This document shows, in pieces, positions 10,117 to 18,787 of a DNA stretch of 64,000 nt. The stretch lies in contig CAMTZM010000006.1 of assembly GCA_947086655.1 (NCBI GenBank), forward strand, positions 41,552 through 105,551. Direction: 5' to 3'. The notes under the pieces were generated by a model. That model was given only the letters and a program-made list of their open reading frames with translations. It was not told the DNA's origin and made no database searches. The position numbers and the translations under genes were made by a program. Numbering within the stretch: position 1 is the stretch's first letter; each line of letters begins with the position of its first letter. The stretch comes from an uncultured Eubacteriaceae bacterium (GTDB taxonomy: Bacteria > Bacillota > Clostridia > Lachnospirales > CAG-274).

Positions 10117-10401
10117 TTATTCTTCGTTATTATCAAAATCTTCCGTATCATTTGTATCTTTAAGAACTATTCTGTTAGCGACAGTTTCAGGCTGTATACT
10201 TGAAAGTATAATATGGTTGCTGTCTGTTATTATTACTGCCCTTGTTCTTCTGCCATATGTAGCATCGATTAATGAGCCGGAATCTCTTGATTCCTGTATA
10301 AGTCTTTTAATTGGCGCAGACTCAGGGCTTACTATTGTAACAATACGATTGGCAAGTACAATATTTCCAAATCCTATGTTTATTAATTTTATATTATTCA
10401 T
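10117..10401 (-). CDS. remA: RemA-like DNA-binding protein (DUF370)
   Basis: The 94-residue protein has the family pattern [28 protein letters not shown] followed by [17 protein letters not shown]. In Bacillus subtilis RemA is a DNA-binding activator of biofilm matrix and osmoprotection genes; in clostridia the gene is regularly found, as here, between yicC and gmk. A short acidic tail ([13 protein letters not shown]) follows the core. The target genes in this organism cannot be told from the sequence. Confidence 0.93.
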   Translation of the reverse strand: MNNIKLINIGFGNIVLANRIVTIVSPESAPIKRLIQESRDSGSLIDATYGRRTRAVIITDSNHIILSSIQPETVANRIVLKDTNDTEDFDNNEE

Positions 10402-10433
10402 AATTAATATATTTTCATCCTTTCAATAATTTG

Positions 10434-11324
10434 TTATTCAATATTTTGGATTTGTTCCCTTATTTTTTCAACTTCACTTTTCATATTTACAATATTTTCA
10501 GTAATTTCTATACTATTGGATTTTGAACCTATTGTATTTACCTCTCTGTTAATTTCTTGAATAAGAAAGTCAAGCTTTCTTCCAATAGGAGTATTTTCTT
10601 CAATTATCATTTTCATTTGTGATATATGGCTTTTAAGCCTTGTAATTTCTTCATCTATACATGTTTTATCTGAAAACAGCATAACTTCTGTTATCAATCT
10701 TGATTCGTCTATCTCAATATTTTCAAAGCTTTTAAGTTTTTCTTCTAATTTTTGACGCAGCTTTTTTTCATATTCAATTTGTATTTCAGGAGCTTTAATT
10801 TCAATTTTCTCAAGAATCTTTGAAATTTCAGATAGTTTATAAATAATATTTATCTTTAAATTTTCTCCCTCTGTACGGCGCATTTTTATAAATTCATCTA
10901 ACGCATAAGATAAAGCTGTTTTAAGTCCGTCCCAAATTTCACTTTCAAAACTTTCATCTAACTTTTTTTCTATTGTAACAACTTCAGGTAACTGAGATAT
11001 AAATGAGGCTTTTATTTCTTCTTTTATACCATATCTGTTTTTTATTTTATTCAATGTATCCATAAAGCTGTCTGCTATTACTTCATTAAACTTTATAATT
11101 ATATCGTTTTCATCAAAACTTTTAAATGAAATATATATATCAATTTTTCCTCTGTATATATATTGTCCTATAAATTTTTTTATTGAATCTTCATAAGAAA
11201 TAAGATAGTGCGGAAGCTTTATTGTAATATCATTGAATTTATGGTTTACTGCTTTTATTTCAACGCTAAATTGCCTATTGTGTTTAAGACATTCTCCACG
11301 ACCGTAGCCTGTCATACTTTTCAT
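10434..11324 (-). CDS. yicC: YicC family endoribonuclease-like protein
   Basis: The protein begins MKSMTGYGRGE and ends with the conserved block FLIQEINREVNTIGSKS, both signatures of YicC. E. coli YicC was shown to have endoribonuclease activity, and the clostridial member has been crystallised; the native substrate here is unknown. It has 296 residues with a long helical middle part. It is the first gene of the yicC-remA-gmk-rpoZ block, with SD-like GGGAGG upstream. The promoter should lie in the AT-rich stretch at 11330-11430. Confidence 0.93.
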   Translation of the reverse strand: MKSMTGYGRGECLKHNRQFSVEIKAVNHKFNDITIKLPHYLISYEDSIKKFIGQYIYRGKIDIYISFKSFDENDIIIKFNEVIADSFMDTLNKIKNRYGIKEEIKASFISQLPEVVTIEKKLDESFESEIWDGLKTALSYALDEFIKMRRTEGENLKINIIYKLSEISKILEKIEIKAPEIQIEYEKKLRQKLEEKLKSFENIEIDESRLITEVMLFSDKTCIDEEITRLKSHISQMKMIIEENTPIGRKLDFLIQEINREVNTIGSKSNSIEITENIVNMKSEVEKIREQIQNIE

Positions 11325-11430
11325 GTTTTCACCTCCCTTTTTTCCAATAGGTTTTATTACACCATTATACTAAAAAATTAAAATTATTAAAAGTCTTTTT
11401 TTATAATAGACATATATTAAACATATAAAA

Positions 11431-11680
11431 AAGATATATTTATATGTTCAGCGTGTCGACAAAGTCGACAACGCTGTCATCGAAAAAAAGTTTTCGATGA
11501 TTTTAAGCAGAAGAATAAAGAGACGTTTCTTCGTACAAGGCTTGAAAGCCCTTGAAACGTCTCTTTTCCTCAAACGGGCAAAGCCCGTTTTGCGGCTTAA
11601 AGTCTGCGACGCTTTTTCCATAAATTAAAGTTTTAAAAAAATTTTGACTTTTTCGACAGTCTAAGATATATTTATATGTT
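11431..11680. mobile_element. 214-bp hairpin-rich insertion flanked by 18-bp direct repeats
   Basis: The sequence AAGATATATTTATATGTT occurs exactly at 11431-11448 and 11663-11680. Between them is a segment that looks less AT-rich than its surroundings and folds into a series of hairpins: CAGCGTGTCGAC/GTCGACAACGCTG, CATCGAAAA/TTTTCGATG, AAGAGACGTTTC/GAAACGTCTCTT and AAACGGGC/GCCCGTTT. It codes for no protein. The direct repeats look like a target-site duplication and the body like a MITE or a structured RNA. It fills most of the 499-bp gap between the divergent yicC and rqcH. Confidence 0.6.
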
Positions 11681-11823
11681 TTTTTAAAAATTATAAATTA
11701 AATTTAGTTTTTAAGCGTATAAAAACCATTATGTTGAAAAAGCTTATTTAATTATATATAATGTAATTATAAAATATATTTGTACTTATAGTTTAATTTA
11801 AGTTTTTTTTGGAGGTATGAAAA

Positions 11824-13584
11824 ATGGCTTTTGATGGAGTAACTATATCTGCTGTTGTAAAACAGCTTAATGATAATGTTTTAAATGGACGTATAGATAA
11901 AATTTATCAGCCTGAGAAAGATGAAATTATATTAAATATAAGAAGTTTTAAATCTGTATATAAACTTATGCTCACATCTAATCCCCAAAGCCCGAGAATA
12001 GGTTTTACTTTTGTATCAAAAAATAATCCCAATACTCCTCCTTTGTTTTGTATGGTTTTAAGAAAACATATTCAAAACGGTAAAATTATAAGCATAACTC
12101 AACCTAATTTTGAAAGAATTATAAATATTAATATTGAGTCTATAAATGAGTTAGGTGATTATTCAGTTAAAACACTTATTTTGGAAATGATGGGAAGACA
12201 CAGCAATATTATATTAACAGATGATAAATACAATATAATAGAGAGTATAAAACATGTAAATGCAGATATGAGTTCAGTTAGACAGGTTTTACCGGGGCTT
12301 AAATATATTATTCCGTCTTCAAATGGAAAATATGATACAATGAAAATAGAAAAAGAAATTTTTATGAAAGTGTTTGAGGAAAAAAAATTCCTTAATTTAC
12401 AAAGCTTTATTTATAAAAGTTTTAATGGAATAAGTCCGATTATTGCCTCAGAAATTGTTGCAAGAGCAGGTTTTGAACCTTCTGTTAGAGGAGATGAACT
12501 TAATGAATTTGAGAAAAATGTTTTGTATGAAAAATTTGTAGAATTTATAAATAAAATTAAAGATGGACAATTTAATCCTAATATTATATATGAAGATGGT
12601 AAAGTTGTAGAATTTTCGCCAATAGAGACACTGATTTTCAAGAATTTTGAAAAAAAATATTTTGACGATATATCAGAACTTCTTGATTTTTATTATAAAA
12701 AGCGAGATATTTTGTATAGAATGAATCAAAAATCACAGGATTTAAAAAAGCTCGTTTTAAATAACATTGAAAGATGTGTTAAGAAAAAACATATACAGCA
12801 AAAAACACTTAAAGAAATTAAAGACAGAGATAAATTAAGACTTTTTGGAGAACTTTTAACAGCTAATATATTTATGATAAAAAAAGGAATGACAAGCTTT
12901 TCTACAATAAATTTTTATGATGAAAATATGAATGAAATTACAATACCTCTTGATGCTAATTTAACTCCTTCAGAGAATGCGCAAAGATATTTCAAACTTT
13001 ACTCAAAGCAAAAAAGAACATTTGAAGCGTTGAAATCTCAAATAAAGCAAAATGATGATGAACTTAATTATCTTGAAGGAGTGCTTGAATCAATATCAAA
13101 TTCAACTCAAGAACAAGATATAAATGAAATAAGGTTAGAACTTTCTGAAGAAGGATTTTTGAAAAAAAGGAATATAGGCAAAAATAAGCATAATATAAAA
13201 AAGTCAAAGCCAATACATTATATATCAAGTGACGGATTTAATATTTTTGTTGGAAAAAATAATAGACAAAATGATGAACTTACATTAAAAACAGCAAAAA
13301 CAAATGATATGTGGCTGCATACAAAAAATATACCAGGTTCTCATGTTATAATACAATCAAATGGAAATGACATACCGGAAACTACTATAAACGAGGCAGC
13401 ATTGCTTGCAGCTTTTTACAGCAAAGGGAAAAATTCAAGTTTAGTGCCGGTTGACTATACATTGAAAAAATTTGTTAAAAAGCCGGCAGGAGCAAAACCG
13501 GGAATGGTTATATATACAACAAATAAAACGTGTTATATAACTCCTGATGAACAGCTTGTTTCTAAAATTGAAAATGCTGAATAA
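11824..13584 (+). CDS. rqcH: Ribosome quality control factor RqcH (NFACT / FbpA family)
   Basis: Binds stalled 50S-peptidyl-tRNA complexes and directs C-terminal alanine tailing. The 586 residues start MAFDGVTISAVVKQLND (NFACT-N with the LNxRIDKIYQP pattern), continue with a coiled coil (about 285-440) and end with the NFACT-R domain (DMWLHTKNIPGSHVII, then KKPAGAKPGMVIY). Older databases call it fibronectin-binding protein. The start follows GGAGG. A bidirectional terminator separates it from the convergent spo0A. Confidence 0.95.
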   Translation: MAFDGVTISAVVKQLNDNVLNGRIDKIYQPEKDEIILNIRSFKSVYKLMLTSNPQSPRIGFTFVSKNNPNTPPLFCMVLRKHIQNGKIISITQPNFERIININIESINELGDYSVKTLILEMMGRHSNIILTDDKYNIIESIKHVNADMSSVRQVLPGLKYIIPSSNGKYDTMKIEKEIFMKVFEEKKFLNLQSFIYKSFNGISPIIASEIVARAGFEPSVRGDELNEFEKNVLYEKFVEFINKIKDGQFNPNIIYEDGKVVEFSPIETLIFKNFEKKYFDDISELLDFYYKKRDILYRMNQKSQDLKKLVLNNIERCVKKKHIQQKTLKEIKDRDKLRLFGELLTANIFMIKKGMTSFSTINFYDENMNEITIPLDANLTPSENAQRYFKLYSKQKRTFEALKSQIKQNDDELNYLEGVLESISNSTQEQDINEIRLELSEEGFLKKRNIGKNKHNIKKSKPIHYISSDGFNIFVGKNNRQNDELTLKTAKTNDMWLHTKNIPGSHVIIQSNGNDIPETTINEAALLAAFYSKGKNSSLVPVDYTLKKFVKKPAGAKPGMVIYTTNKTCYITPDEQLVSKIENAE

Positions 13585-13594
13585 TAAAAATTTT

Positions 13595-13637
13595 AACAGC
13601 TTTACCGAAAATAAGTAATATTTATGGTAAAGCTGTT
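13595..13637. terminator. Bidirectional terminator between rqcH and spo0A
   Basis: A 12-bp perfect stem (AACAGCTTTACC and its complement) is followed on the plus strand by a run of T. It lies between two convergent stops 57 bp apart. Confidence 0.85.
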
Positions 13638-13641
13638 TTTT

Positions 13642-14400
13642 TTATAAATTCATTTTTATGTAATCTACAACAGAAGCTATAAATTCACTGTTAGTAGGGC
13701 GTTTTCCATTGTTATGGTCTGTAAAGCCCATTATTTTATAATATGATATACCCGAGTCTTTTTCCCACGCTACTTCAATAGAATGTCTTATAGAACGCTC
13801 GACTCTTGAGTTACTTGTGTTATTAATTCTTGCTATTTCTGGGTATAAAAATTTTGTTACGCCCTCTAATATGCTGTCATTTTCAAGGCACATAATAACA
13901 GCTTGTTTTAAATATTTAAAACCTTTTAAATTAGGCATTATTCCGGTTTCGTTTAAAATCCAAGCTATATTTTTCTCAGCTTTTACTAATTCATTATTGT
14001 TGAGAGTGTGAAAAATTCCTATATATTTTTTATCGTTTACAATTTCTTTTATTCTTCTTATTATTATATTAAAATCGCATGGTTTAAGTAATACATATTT
14101 TGCACCCAATTCAAACGCTTTTGATATAATATGCGGAGAGTTTACAGCCGTTAAAACTATACATTTGAGTCCGTCTTCAATCATACCAATATGATTTAAT
14201 TCTTCTAAAACTCCAATGCCGTCTATTCCTGAAAGTATAATGTCAATTATAACAGCAGATGGTTTTGTTTTTTTTACAAGCTTAATACCGTCAATTCCAT
14301 TATGCGCTATTCCAGAAACATTAATTTCCGAATCATTATTAAGAATTTCAGCCATTTTATTACAGATTTCCTTATCATCGTCAATAATTACAACATCCAT
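13642..14400 (-). CDS. spo0A: Sporulation master regulator Spo0A
   Basis: Response regulator that starts endospore formation when phosphorylated. The N-terminal receiver domain has the acidic pair in VVIIDDDKE and phospho-acceptor Asp in VIIDIILSGIDGIGVL (near residue 56) and Lys in LLKPCDF (near 106). The C-terminal Spo0A DNA-binding domain is clear: TKFLYPEIAR, the recognition helix SRVERSIRHSIEVAWE, and GKRPTNSEFIA. 252 residues is normal. The usual clostridial neighbour spoIVB is not adjacent. It shows that the host can sporulate, which matters for the split cwlD nearby. Confidence 0.97.
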   Translation of the reverse strand: MDVVIIDDDKEICNKMAEILNNDSEINVSGIAHNGIDGIKLVKKTKPSAVIIDIILSGIDGIGVLEELNHIGMIEDGLKCIVLTAVNSPHIISKAFELGAKYVLLKPCDFNIIIRRIKEIVNDKKYIGIFHTLNNNELVKAEKNIAWILNETGIMPNLKGFKYLKQAVIMCLENDSILEGVTKFLYPEIARINNTSNSRVERSIRHSIEVAWEKDSGISYYKIMGFTDHNNGKRPTNSEFIASVVDYIKMNL

Positions 14401-14438
14401 AACGTATCACCTCCCCCAATAATACATATTGTAATATT

Positions 14439-14467
14439 ATTATAGCAGAGAATCTTGATTTTTGGAA
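14439..14467 (-). promoter_or_regulatory. Candidate promoter for spo0A
   Basis: On the minus strand a perfect TATAAT (14439-14444) is preceded by TTCCAA (14462-14467) with a 17-bp spacer. The spo0A ATG, with GGGGGAGGTGAT as ribosome site, follows about 40 nt downstream. No clear Spo0A box (TGTCGAA) was seen next to it. Confidence 0.55.
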
Positions 14468-14539
14468 TAATATTTTTAAAAGTTTTTGGAATATTTTACA
14501 TTATATCTAAAAATTTTGTATTAATTATTATAATTATTT

Positions 14540-14710
14540 AGCCGACACAAGTAAGTTCCATCTTTTTAAAAGTGGCACTTATGAAATTGTCGGTTATAAG
14601 TATTTTTGCAAAGCAGAAATGCGAATAGTTTTTGATAAATATAATTATTAAAAAATTTTAGTTTGCAGACATTTTTATAAAATAAAAATATGAGTAGTCT
14701 TTAACCAACT
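14540..14710 (+). repeat. Dispersed intergenic repeat, copy B (degenerate)
   Basis: Starts GCCGACACAAG and contains the module GTCGGTTATAAGTATTTTTG followed by CAAAGCAGAAATGCGAATAG (14592-14629), almost identical to 3110-3150. A worn second copy of that module (ACATTTTTATAAAATAAAAA then ATATGAGTAGTCTTTAAC) follows at 14669-14705. It fills most of the gap between spo0A and the next gene, and the promoter of the downstream gene must lie in or after it. Confidence 0.6.
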
Positions 14711-14766
14711 GGTATATGATTAGATTTGAAGAATAAAATATATATAAAATAAAAAAGGGTGATAAT

Positions 14767-16170
14767 ATGCAGAATACATATATTGTAAGGACAAAGGATA
14801 AGAAACTTTTATGTTTTCATTATAATAACGATTCAATTTATTGCAGGCAATATTCAGATGGAAAGTGGAGCAAGGATACATCTGTAATAGAAAATGTAAG
14901 AGACAGCTATACAGTTAATTTAACAGATGACGGGCAAATTTATATTTTTGCTCAAGATAAGAATGGAAATATTATATTATGTACGAAAGATAATGGGTTT
15001 TGGAAAGAACAAATAATTTTAAAAAGTTCTGAAAAGAATGTAAAAAATATAATGTTTTTTTCTATTTCCGGAAATCAAGGAATGAAACTTTTATATAATA
15101 TTCCTCAAAATGACAAATTAAGTCATTGTCTTGCTATGCAGCTTGCGGATAAAAACGGAAAGTGGGGCGGTTCTCAGATTATAGATAATATTGTAAGTTT
15201 GCCGGAAAGTATTTTTCAGCTTCAAAGCATAAATAAAGGGCATTGTATTGTTTTTTGCCAAAAAAGAAACAAAGAAAATATAATAGGTTACAGAGAATTG
15301 ACATTATCAAGAAAAGGAGATTTTAATGCTGTTTTTTCAACAAATTTTAATATTACTGACCATTGTTTTTTAGCCGGTGAAAATGGAATTTATTTTGTTG
15401 TAGCTGTAAAGAGTATGTTTTCCACTCAGCTTATATTTAGGAAAACAACCGATAAAGGATTAAGTGAACCTTATGTATTATGGGAAGGACAAAAGACAGG
15501 AGGATGTCAAATTCTATTTGTAAAAGGCGTTTTATATATTTTCTTTCTTCACTTAGGAAGGTTATATTATTGCATATCAAACGATTTTGGGGATAGTTTT
15601 TCAAAACCAGAACGATATAAAGAACATTTTTGCAGTATTTATAAGAAGGCTTATTTTATTTCGTATGATAAAATGAGTGAAAAGGAGTTTTTAGCACGTG
15701 AATTTTATGTTGAAAGCAAGAATGTTTCAAATATACAGATTATATCTGATTTATATGATTCATTTTATAATGAGAGTGTTAATAAGATGTCGGTTGTAGT
15801 TGAAAAAGAAGACTCTCAAGAAATTATTAAACTCAATAACAGAATTTCTGAGTTAAATTCAAAACTTGATGAAAAAAACAGACAGATAATTCAACTTACA
15901 GATTTATTAAATAAAAAAAATGAGGAAATTGTGTGGACAGAGAATAATTGGAAAAATAAATTAAAAAATGCTGTAAATGTAAATGAAAAAGAGAAACAGA
16001 CAAATGATATTAAACAAAAGAATATAGAGATTGAAAAAAAAGAAATAGAAAAGAGAACAAAAGATAAAACAAAAGATAATATTGAAAAAGACAAACCGTC
16101 ATATAAAAAAGTAGATATAGATAATGTGGAAAAATCAGAGGAAGGTGCTGATTATGAAGATATTAAGTGA
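14767..16170 (+). CDS. Unknown protein: beta-propeller-like repeats plus charged coiled coil
   Basis: No family recognised with confidence. Residues 1-330 contain recurring short units such as DGKWSKDTSVIEN, NGFWKEQIILKSS and NGKWGGSQIIDNI, spaced like blades of a sialidase-type propeller. Residues 340-467 are a Lys/Glu-rich coiled coil. No signal peptide or membrane segment is evident. The start ATG follows AGGGTGAT. Its 3' end overlaps the cwlD start (16154) by 17 bp, so the two genes are translationally coupled and probably expressed together during sporulation. A structural spore-coat or cortex role is only inference from this overlap. Confidence 0.6.
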   Translation: MQNTYIVRTKDKKLLCFHYNNDSIYCRQYSDGKWSKDTSVIENVRDSYTVNLTDDGQIYIFAQDKNGNIILCTKDNGFWKEQIILKSSEKNVKNIMFFSISGNQGMKLLYNIPQNDKLSHCLAMQLADKNGKWGGSQIIDNIVSLPESIFQLQSINKGHCIVFCQKRNKENIIGYRELTLSRKGDFNAVFSTNFNITDHCFLAGENGIYFVVAVKSMFSTQLIFRKTTDKGLSEPYVLWEGQKTGGCQILFVKGVLYIFFLHLGRLYYCISNDFGDSFSKPERYKEHFCSIYKKAYFISYDKMSEKEFLAREFYVESKNVSNIQIISDLYDSFYNESVNKMSVVVEKEDSQEIIKLNNRISELNSKLDEKNRQIIQLTDLLNKKNEEIVWTENNWKNKLKNAVNVNEKEKQTNDIKQKNIEIEKKEIEKRTKDKTKDNIEKDKPSYKKVDIDNVEKSEEGADYEDIK

Positions 16171-16357
16171 CTTTTGGAAAAATAATAAAAATAAAATATT
16201 AGTAGGTCTTTATTTATCTGTATTAGCTTTTGGAGTAGTCGGAAGTTACTACAAAGAAAGTCTTGAAACTTTTTCAATGCCTGTATCTAAGAAAAATATT
16301 GTTATAGATGCAGGCCATGGTAATACATTAATGCGGCGAGGTGATTATTTTGTATAA
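16154..16357 (+). CDS. cwlD: CwlD germination-specific amidase, N-terminal fragment (interrupted gene)
   Basis: Encodes a membrane anchor (about residues 14-32, ILVGLYLSVLAFGVVGSYY) and the first part of the Amidase_3 domain, KKNIVIDAGHG. After the His codon at 16316 the sequence stops resembling an amidase (NTLMRRGDYFV and stop). The missing continuation, GGWDPGKV and onward, is found in frame at 20807-21364. Start: ATG after GAGGAAGGTG, overlapping the upstream gene. CwlD, with PdaA, makes muramic-delta-lactam in spore cortex, the signal for cortex-lytic enzymes at germination. As it stands the gene cannot make active enzyme; an earlier in-frame ATG (16124) is less likely the start. Confidence 0.9.
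   Translation: MKILSDFWKNNKNKILVGLYLSVLAFGVVGSYYKESLETFSMPVSKKNIVIDAGHGNTLMRRGDYFV
16311..16334 (+). other. attL: left recombination site
   Basis: cwlD sequence up to the CAT histidine codon, then GGT and the element's right attP arm AATACATTAATGC (16322-16334). The crossover dinucleotide is inferred as CA at 16316-16317, because it is the centre of the dyad in the joined circle. GGT (16319-16321) is also shared by both sites and cannot be excluded; the restored protein is the same either way. Confidence 0.8.
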
Positions 16358-17804
16358 TACAGGGATTTATATAAGAATATCACAAGAAGATAAAATTAAA
16401 AATGAAAATGAAAGCGCAAGTATAATAAATCAAAGAAATTATCTTTTGGAATTTATAAATAGACAATCGGATTTGAAATTTATAAAAGAATATACAGACG
16501 ATGGTTATACAGGAACAAATTTTGAAAGACCAGGATTTAATAGTATGCTTGAGGATATAGATAAAGGAAAAATAAATTGTATTGTTGTAAAGGATTTATC
16601 AAGGCTTGGCAGAGAATATATAAATTCAGGTATGTATATTGAAAAAATATTTCCGGAAAAGGGAGTTAGATTTATAGCTGTAAATGATAATTTTGATACT
16701 AATAATAATATAAATGATTTTATAATTCCTATTAAAAATGTTTTTAATGAGTTATATTCAAAAGATATATCAAAAAAATGTTCAAGCATTTTAAGGGAAA
16801 AAAAGAAAAACGGAGAGTTTATAGGGGCATTTGCATGTTATGGATATAAAAAGTCTGTTTCAGATAAACATAAACTTGTTATAGACCCTCATGCCGGCAT
16901 AATTGTTCAAAGGATATTTAAAATGTATCTTGACGGAATGGGAGCAAAAAAAATAGCTGAAGTATTAAATAGTGAACATGAACTTCCTCCAATGCTTTAT
17001 AAAAATGAAAACGGATTAAAATATAATAATGGCAGAAAGATTTTTAAAACTCTGTTTTGGAGTAGTTCAACAGTTTTATACATACTTAAAAATGAAATAT
17101 ATGCCGGAAATATGGTTCAAAATAAAAGTTATAGGGAAAATATAAAAACAAAAAGAAAAAAACTTTCAAAAAAAGATTGGATTATTGTCAAAAATACTCA
17201 TGAGCCTCTTATTGATTATGATAAATGGGCTATGGTTCAAGAACTTTTGAAAAAAAGAAATACAAAAACAGTGTATGGAAACAGTTCACATATACTTTCA
17301 GGTTTAATTGTATGCGGTCATTGTAAAATGGCAATGTGCCGATGTGAGAGAAAAAGCGGTGCATATTTTATGTGCGGAACATACAAACGCTTAGGAAAAC
17401 AATATTGTATTAGAAATAAAATAAGTGCTGAAAAGGTAATGATAGAAGTTAATAATTATTTAAAAAATCATGGAGCGTTTAAAAATAAAAATTATTATAG
17501 TGTTTCTAAAAAAATACTTTCTAATATTGAAATGGGATTTAATAATAAATTGTATAATATAAAAGAACTAAAGAAAAGGCTTCTTGAGTGTTTTTTAAAA
17601 GGTATTATATCGGAAAATGAAATGAAAATTTATATGTGTGAATATGAGAAAATGCAAGAAAATATAAAAAAAAGTCTTTCAAATTTTTATAAAGAAAAAA
17701 AAGAAAATAATAATGAGAATATTATTACAAGAGAAAAAGTAGGAGAATTTATAAATAAAATAAGTGTGTTAAATAGTAATGATATATTTATAGTTGGCAA
17801 ATGA
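16350..17804 (+). CDS. Large serine recombinase of the cwlD element
   Basis: Site-specific recombinase of the resolvase/large-serine type, expected to cut and rejoin DNA at the two att sites. The N-terminal catalytic domain shows YIRISQED with the nucleophile Ser (near residue 9), DGYTGTNFERPGF, and the Arg cluster in KDLSRLGREYI (near 85). It is followed by the Recombinase domain (YGYKKSVS to about 290), a zinc-ribbon (CGHCKMAMC, then CGTYKRLGKQYC) and a coiled-coil tail. The start is taken at TTG 16350 with AGGTGA 5 nt upstream, rather than GTG 16341, which sits inside that ribosome site. The gene begins 34 bp from the crossover and has the orientation of cwlD, so the cwlD promoter would transcribe it only before excision. 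Confidence 0.95.
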   Translation: MYNTGIYIRISQEDKIKNENESASIINQRNYLLEFINRQSDLKFIKEYTDDGYTGTNFERPGFNSMLEDIDKGKINCIVVKDLSRLGREYINSGMYIEKIFPEKGVRFIAVNDNFDTNNNINDFIIPIKNVFNELYSKDISKKCSSILREKKKNGEFIGAFACYGYKKSVSDKHKLVIDPHAGIIVQRIFKMYLDGMGAKKIAEVLNSEHELPPMLYKNENGLKYNNGRKIFKTLFWSSSTVLYILKNEIYAGNMVQNKSYRENIKTKRKKLSKKDWIIVKNTHEPLIDYDKWAMVQELLKKRNTKTVYGNSSHILSGLIVCGHCKMAMCRCERKSGAYFMCGTYKRLGKQYCIRNKISAEKVMIEVNNYLKNHGAFKNKNYYSVSKKILSNIEMGFNNKLYNIKELKKRLLECFLKGIISENEMKIYMCEYEKMQENIKKSLSNFYKEKKENNNENIITREKVGEFINKISVLNSNDIFIVGK

Positions 17805-17981
17805 TAATTTGTATAAAAGAGGAAATAAAATTATTTTATAGATAAAATTATTGTTACAAAGAGAAAATTGAAGAAAAATAGATTATATTGAAAAAAAATA
17901 AGGGAAAATGAGCATATTTGTAATTTTTATTAGATAATGTTATGTGATATAATTTAAGAAAAAATTTTGGAGGTATTTATT

Positions 17982-18182
17982 GTGCAAAAAGATAAAGTAA
18001 CAGCATTGCTTTTAGCTATTTTTTTAGGTTCATTAGGTATTGACAGATTTTACTTAGGTTATACAGGAATGGGAATTTTAAAACTTTTAACATGTGGTGT
18101 ATGTGGTATAATGACAATAGTAGATATAGTTCTTATTATTATGGATAAACTTCCAGCGGCTGACGGAACTCCTTTAAAGTAA
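17982..18182 (+). CDS. TM2 domain membrane protein
   Basis: A 66-residue protein with two membrane helices and the TM2 signature: ALLLAIFLGSLGIDRFYLGY, then GILKLLTCGVCGIMTIVDIV. Start GTG follows GGAGG with good spacing; a TTG five codons earlier overlaps the ribosome site. TATAAT at 17948-17953 is a probable -10 box. TM2 proteins are widespread and mostly of unknown function. It lies inside the intervening element after the recombinase and is followed by its own terminator. It has no features of a recombination directionality factor, but that role cannot be excluded from sequence. Confidence 0.85.
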   Translation: MQKDKVTALLLAIFLGSLGIDRFYLGYTGMGILKLLTCGVCGIMTIVDIVLIIMDKLPAADGTPLK

Positions 18183-18220
18183 ATTATTTAGACGGCTTTA
18201 ATGGTTTTTAATGTTTAAAG

Positions 18221-18257
18221 ATGTTGTAAAATATGGCATACGCTATATTTTACAGCA
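18221..18257 (+). terminator. Terminator after the TM2 gene
   Basis: TGTAAAATAT / ATATTTTACA stem, extended by ATG/CAT, followed by a run of seven T. It separates the recombinase-TM2 part of the element from cheRB. Confidence 0.8.
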
Positions 18258-18787
18258 TTTTTTTGTTTGTTTTTTATTTGACAAATTAGGAATATAAAAG
18301 TATAATTTTTATAGTAGCAATTAATAATCTTATAAAGCATTTTTTAAAAAAAAGTCACATAATAATTTAAGTAATTAAAAAAGTATTTTTTTATGCCTAA
18401 TTTATAGTCAAGACTATGAGAATTTTTGTGTAACAAAAATTTTAAGCCGACGAGCTAAAACATTTGCCTTTATATTCAGTGAGAGATTAAAATCCTGCTG
18501 AATATAAGAGTAAGTACCCCCTTAAAATAGCGGTGGACTTCCTCTGTCGGTTAAATAACATTTAGTATAAATTAGTGTTTCATCGTAAATACAGTCAAAA
18601 AAATAAACATACGCAAAAAATTTTTATAAAAATATTTTTGGCAATACCGCTTGGTTTTATAAAAATTGGTTATTTAGCATAGCTGCATTTTATATTAATG
18701 AGTTTTTGTATTAAGATGTAAATTTTAGTAAAAACCATGAATTGTCAATTATGCGATATTGCCTTTTTTGAAGGTGAGTTGATATAT
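18258..18787. other. Gene-free stretch inside the element
   Basis: About 530 bp without a convincing gene. It holds repeat copy C (18412-18558) and a perfect 13-bp inverted repeat, AATTTTTATAAAA at 18619-18631 and its complement at 18655-18667, with a 23-nt loop ending about 120 bp before cheR. The latter could be a regulatory hairpin or operator for cheRB. No strong promoter stands out. Confidence 0.5.
18412..18558 (-). repeat. Dispersed intergenic repeat, copy C (inverted, inside the element)
   Basis: On the minus strand it reads CCGACAGAGGAAGTCCACCG, then TTTTAAGGGGGTACTTACTC, TTATATTCAG, and the module GTCGGCTTAAAATTTTTG, matching copy A at 3019-3165 module by module. Its own hairpin TATATTCAG/CTGAATATA is evident. 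Being inside the intervening element it shows that the repeat family and the element share history in this genome. Confidence 0.65.

Noticed and set aside
13642..14400. Response regulator as a generic two-component protein
   Set aside because: The C-terminal SRVERSIRHSIEVAW and GKRPTNSEFIA motifs are specific to Spo0A.
15891..16094. Phe/Ser-rich open frame opposite the coiled coil
   Set aside because: Complement of Lys/Glu-rich codons; not a gene.
16154..16357. Reading the short frame with the DAGHG motif as an independent small protein
   Set aside because: It stops abruptly after the motif, and the rest of the amidase is found in frame 4.49 kb away, so it is the first part of an interrupted gene.
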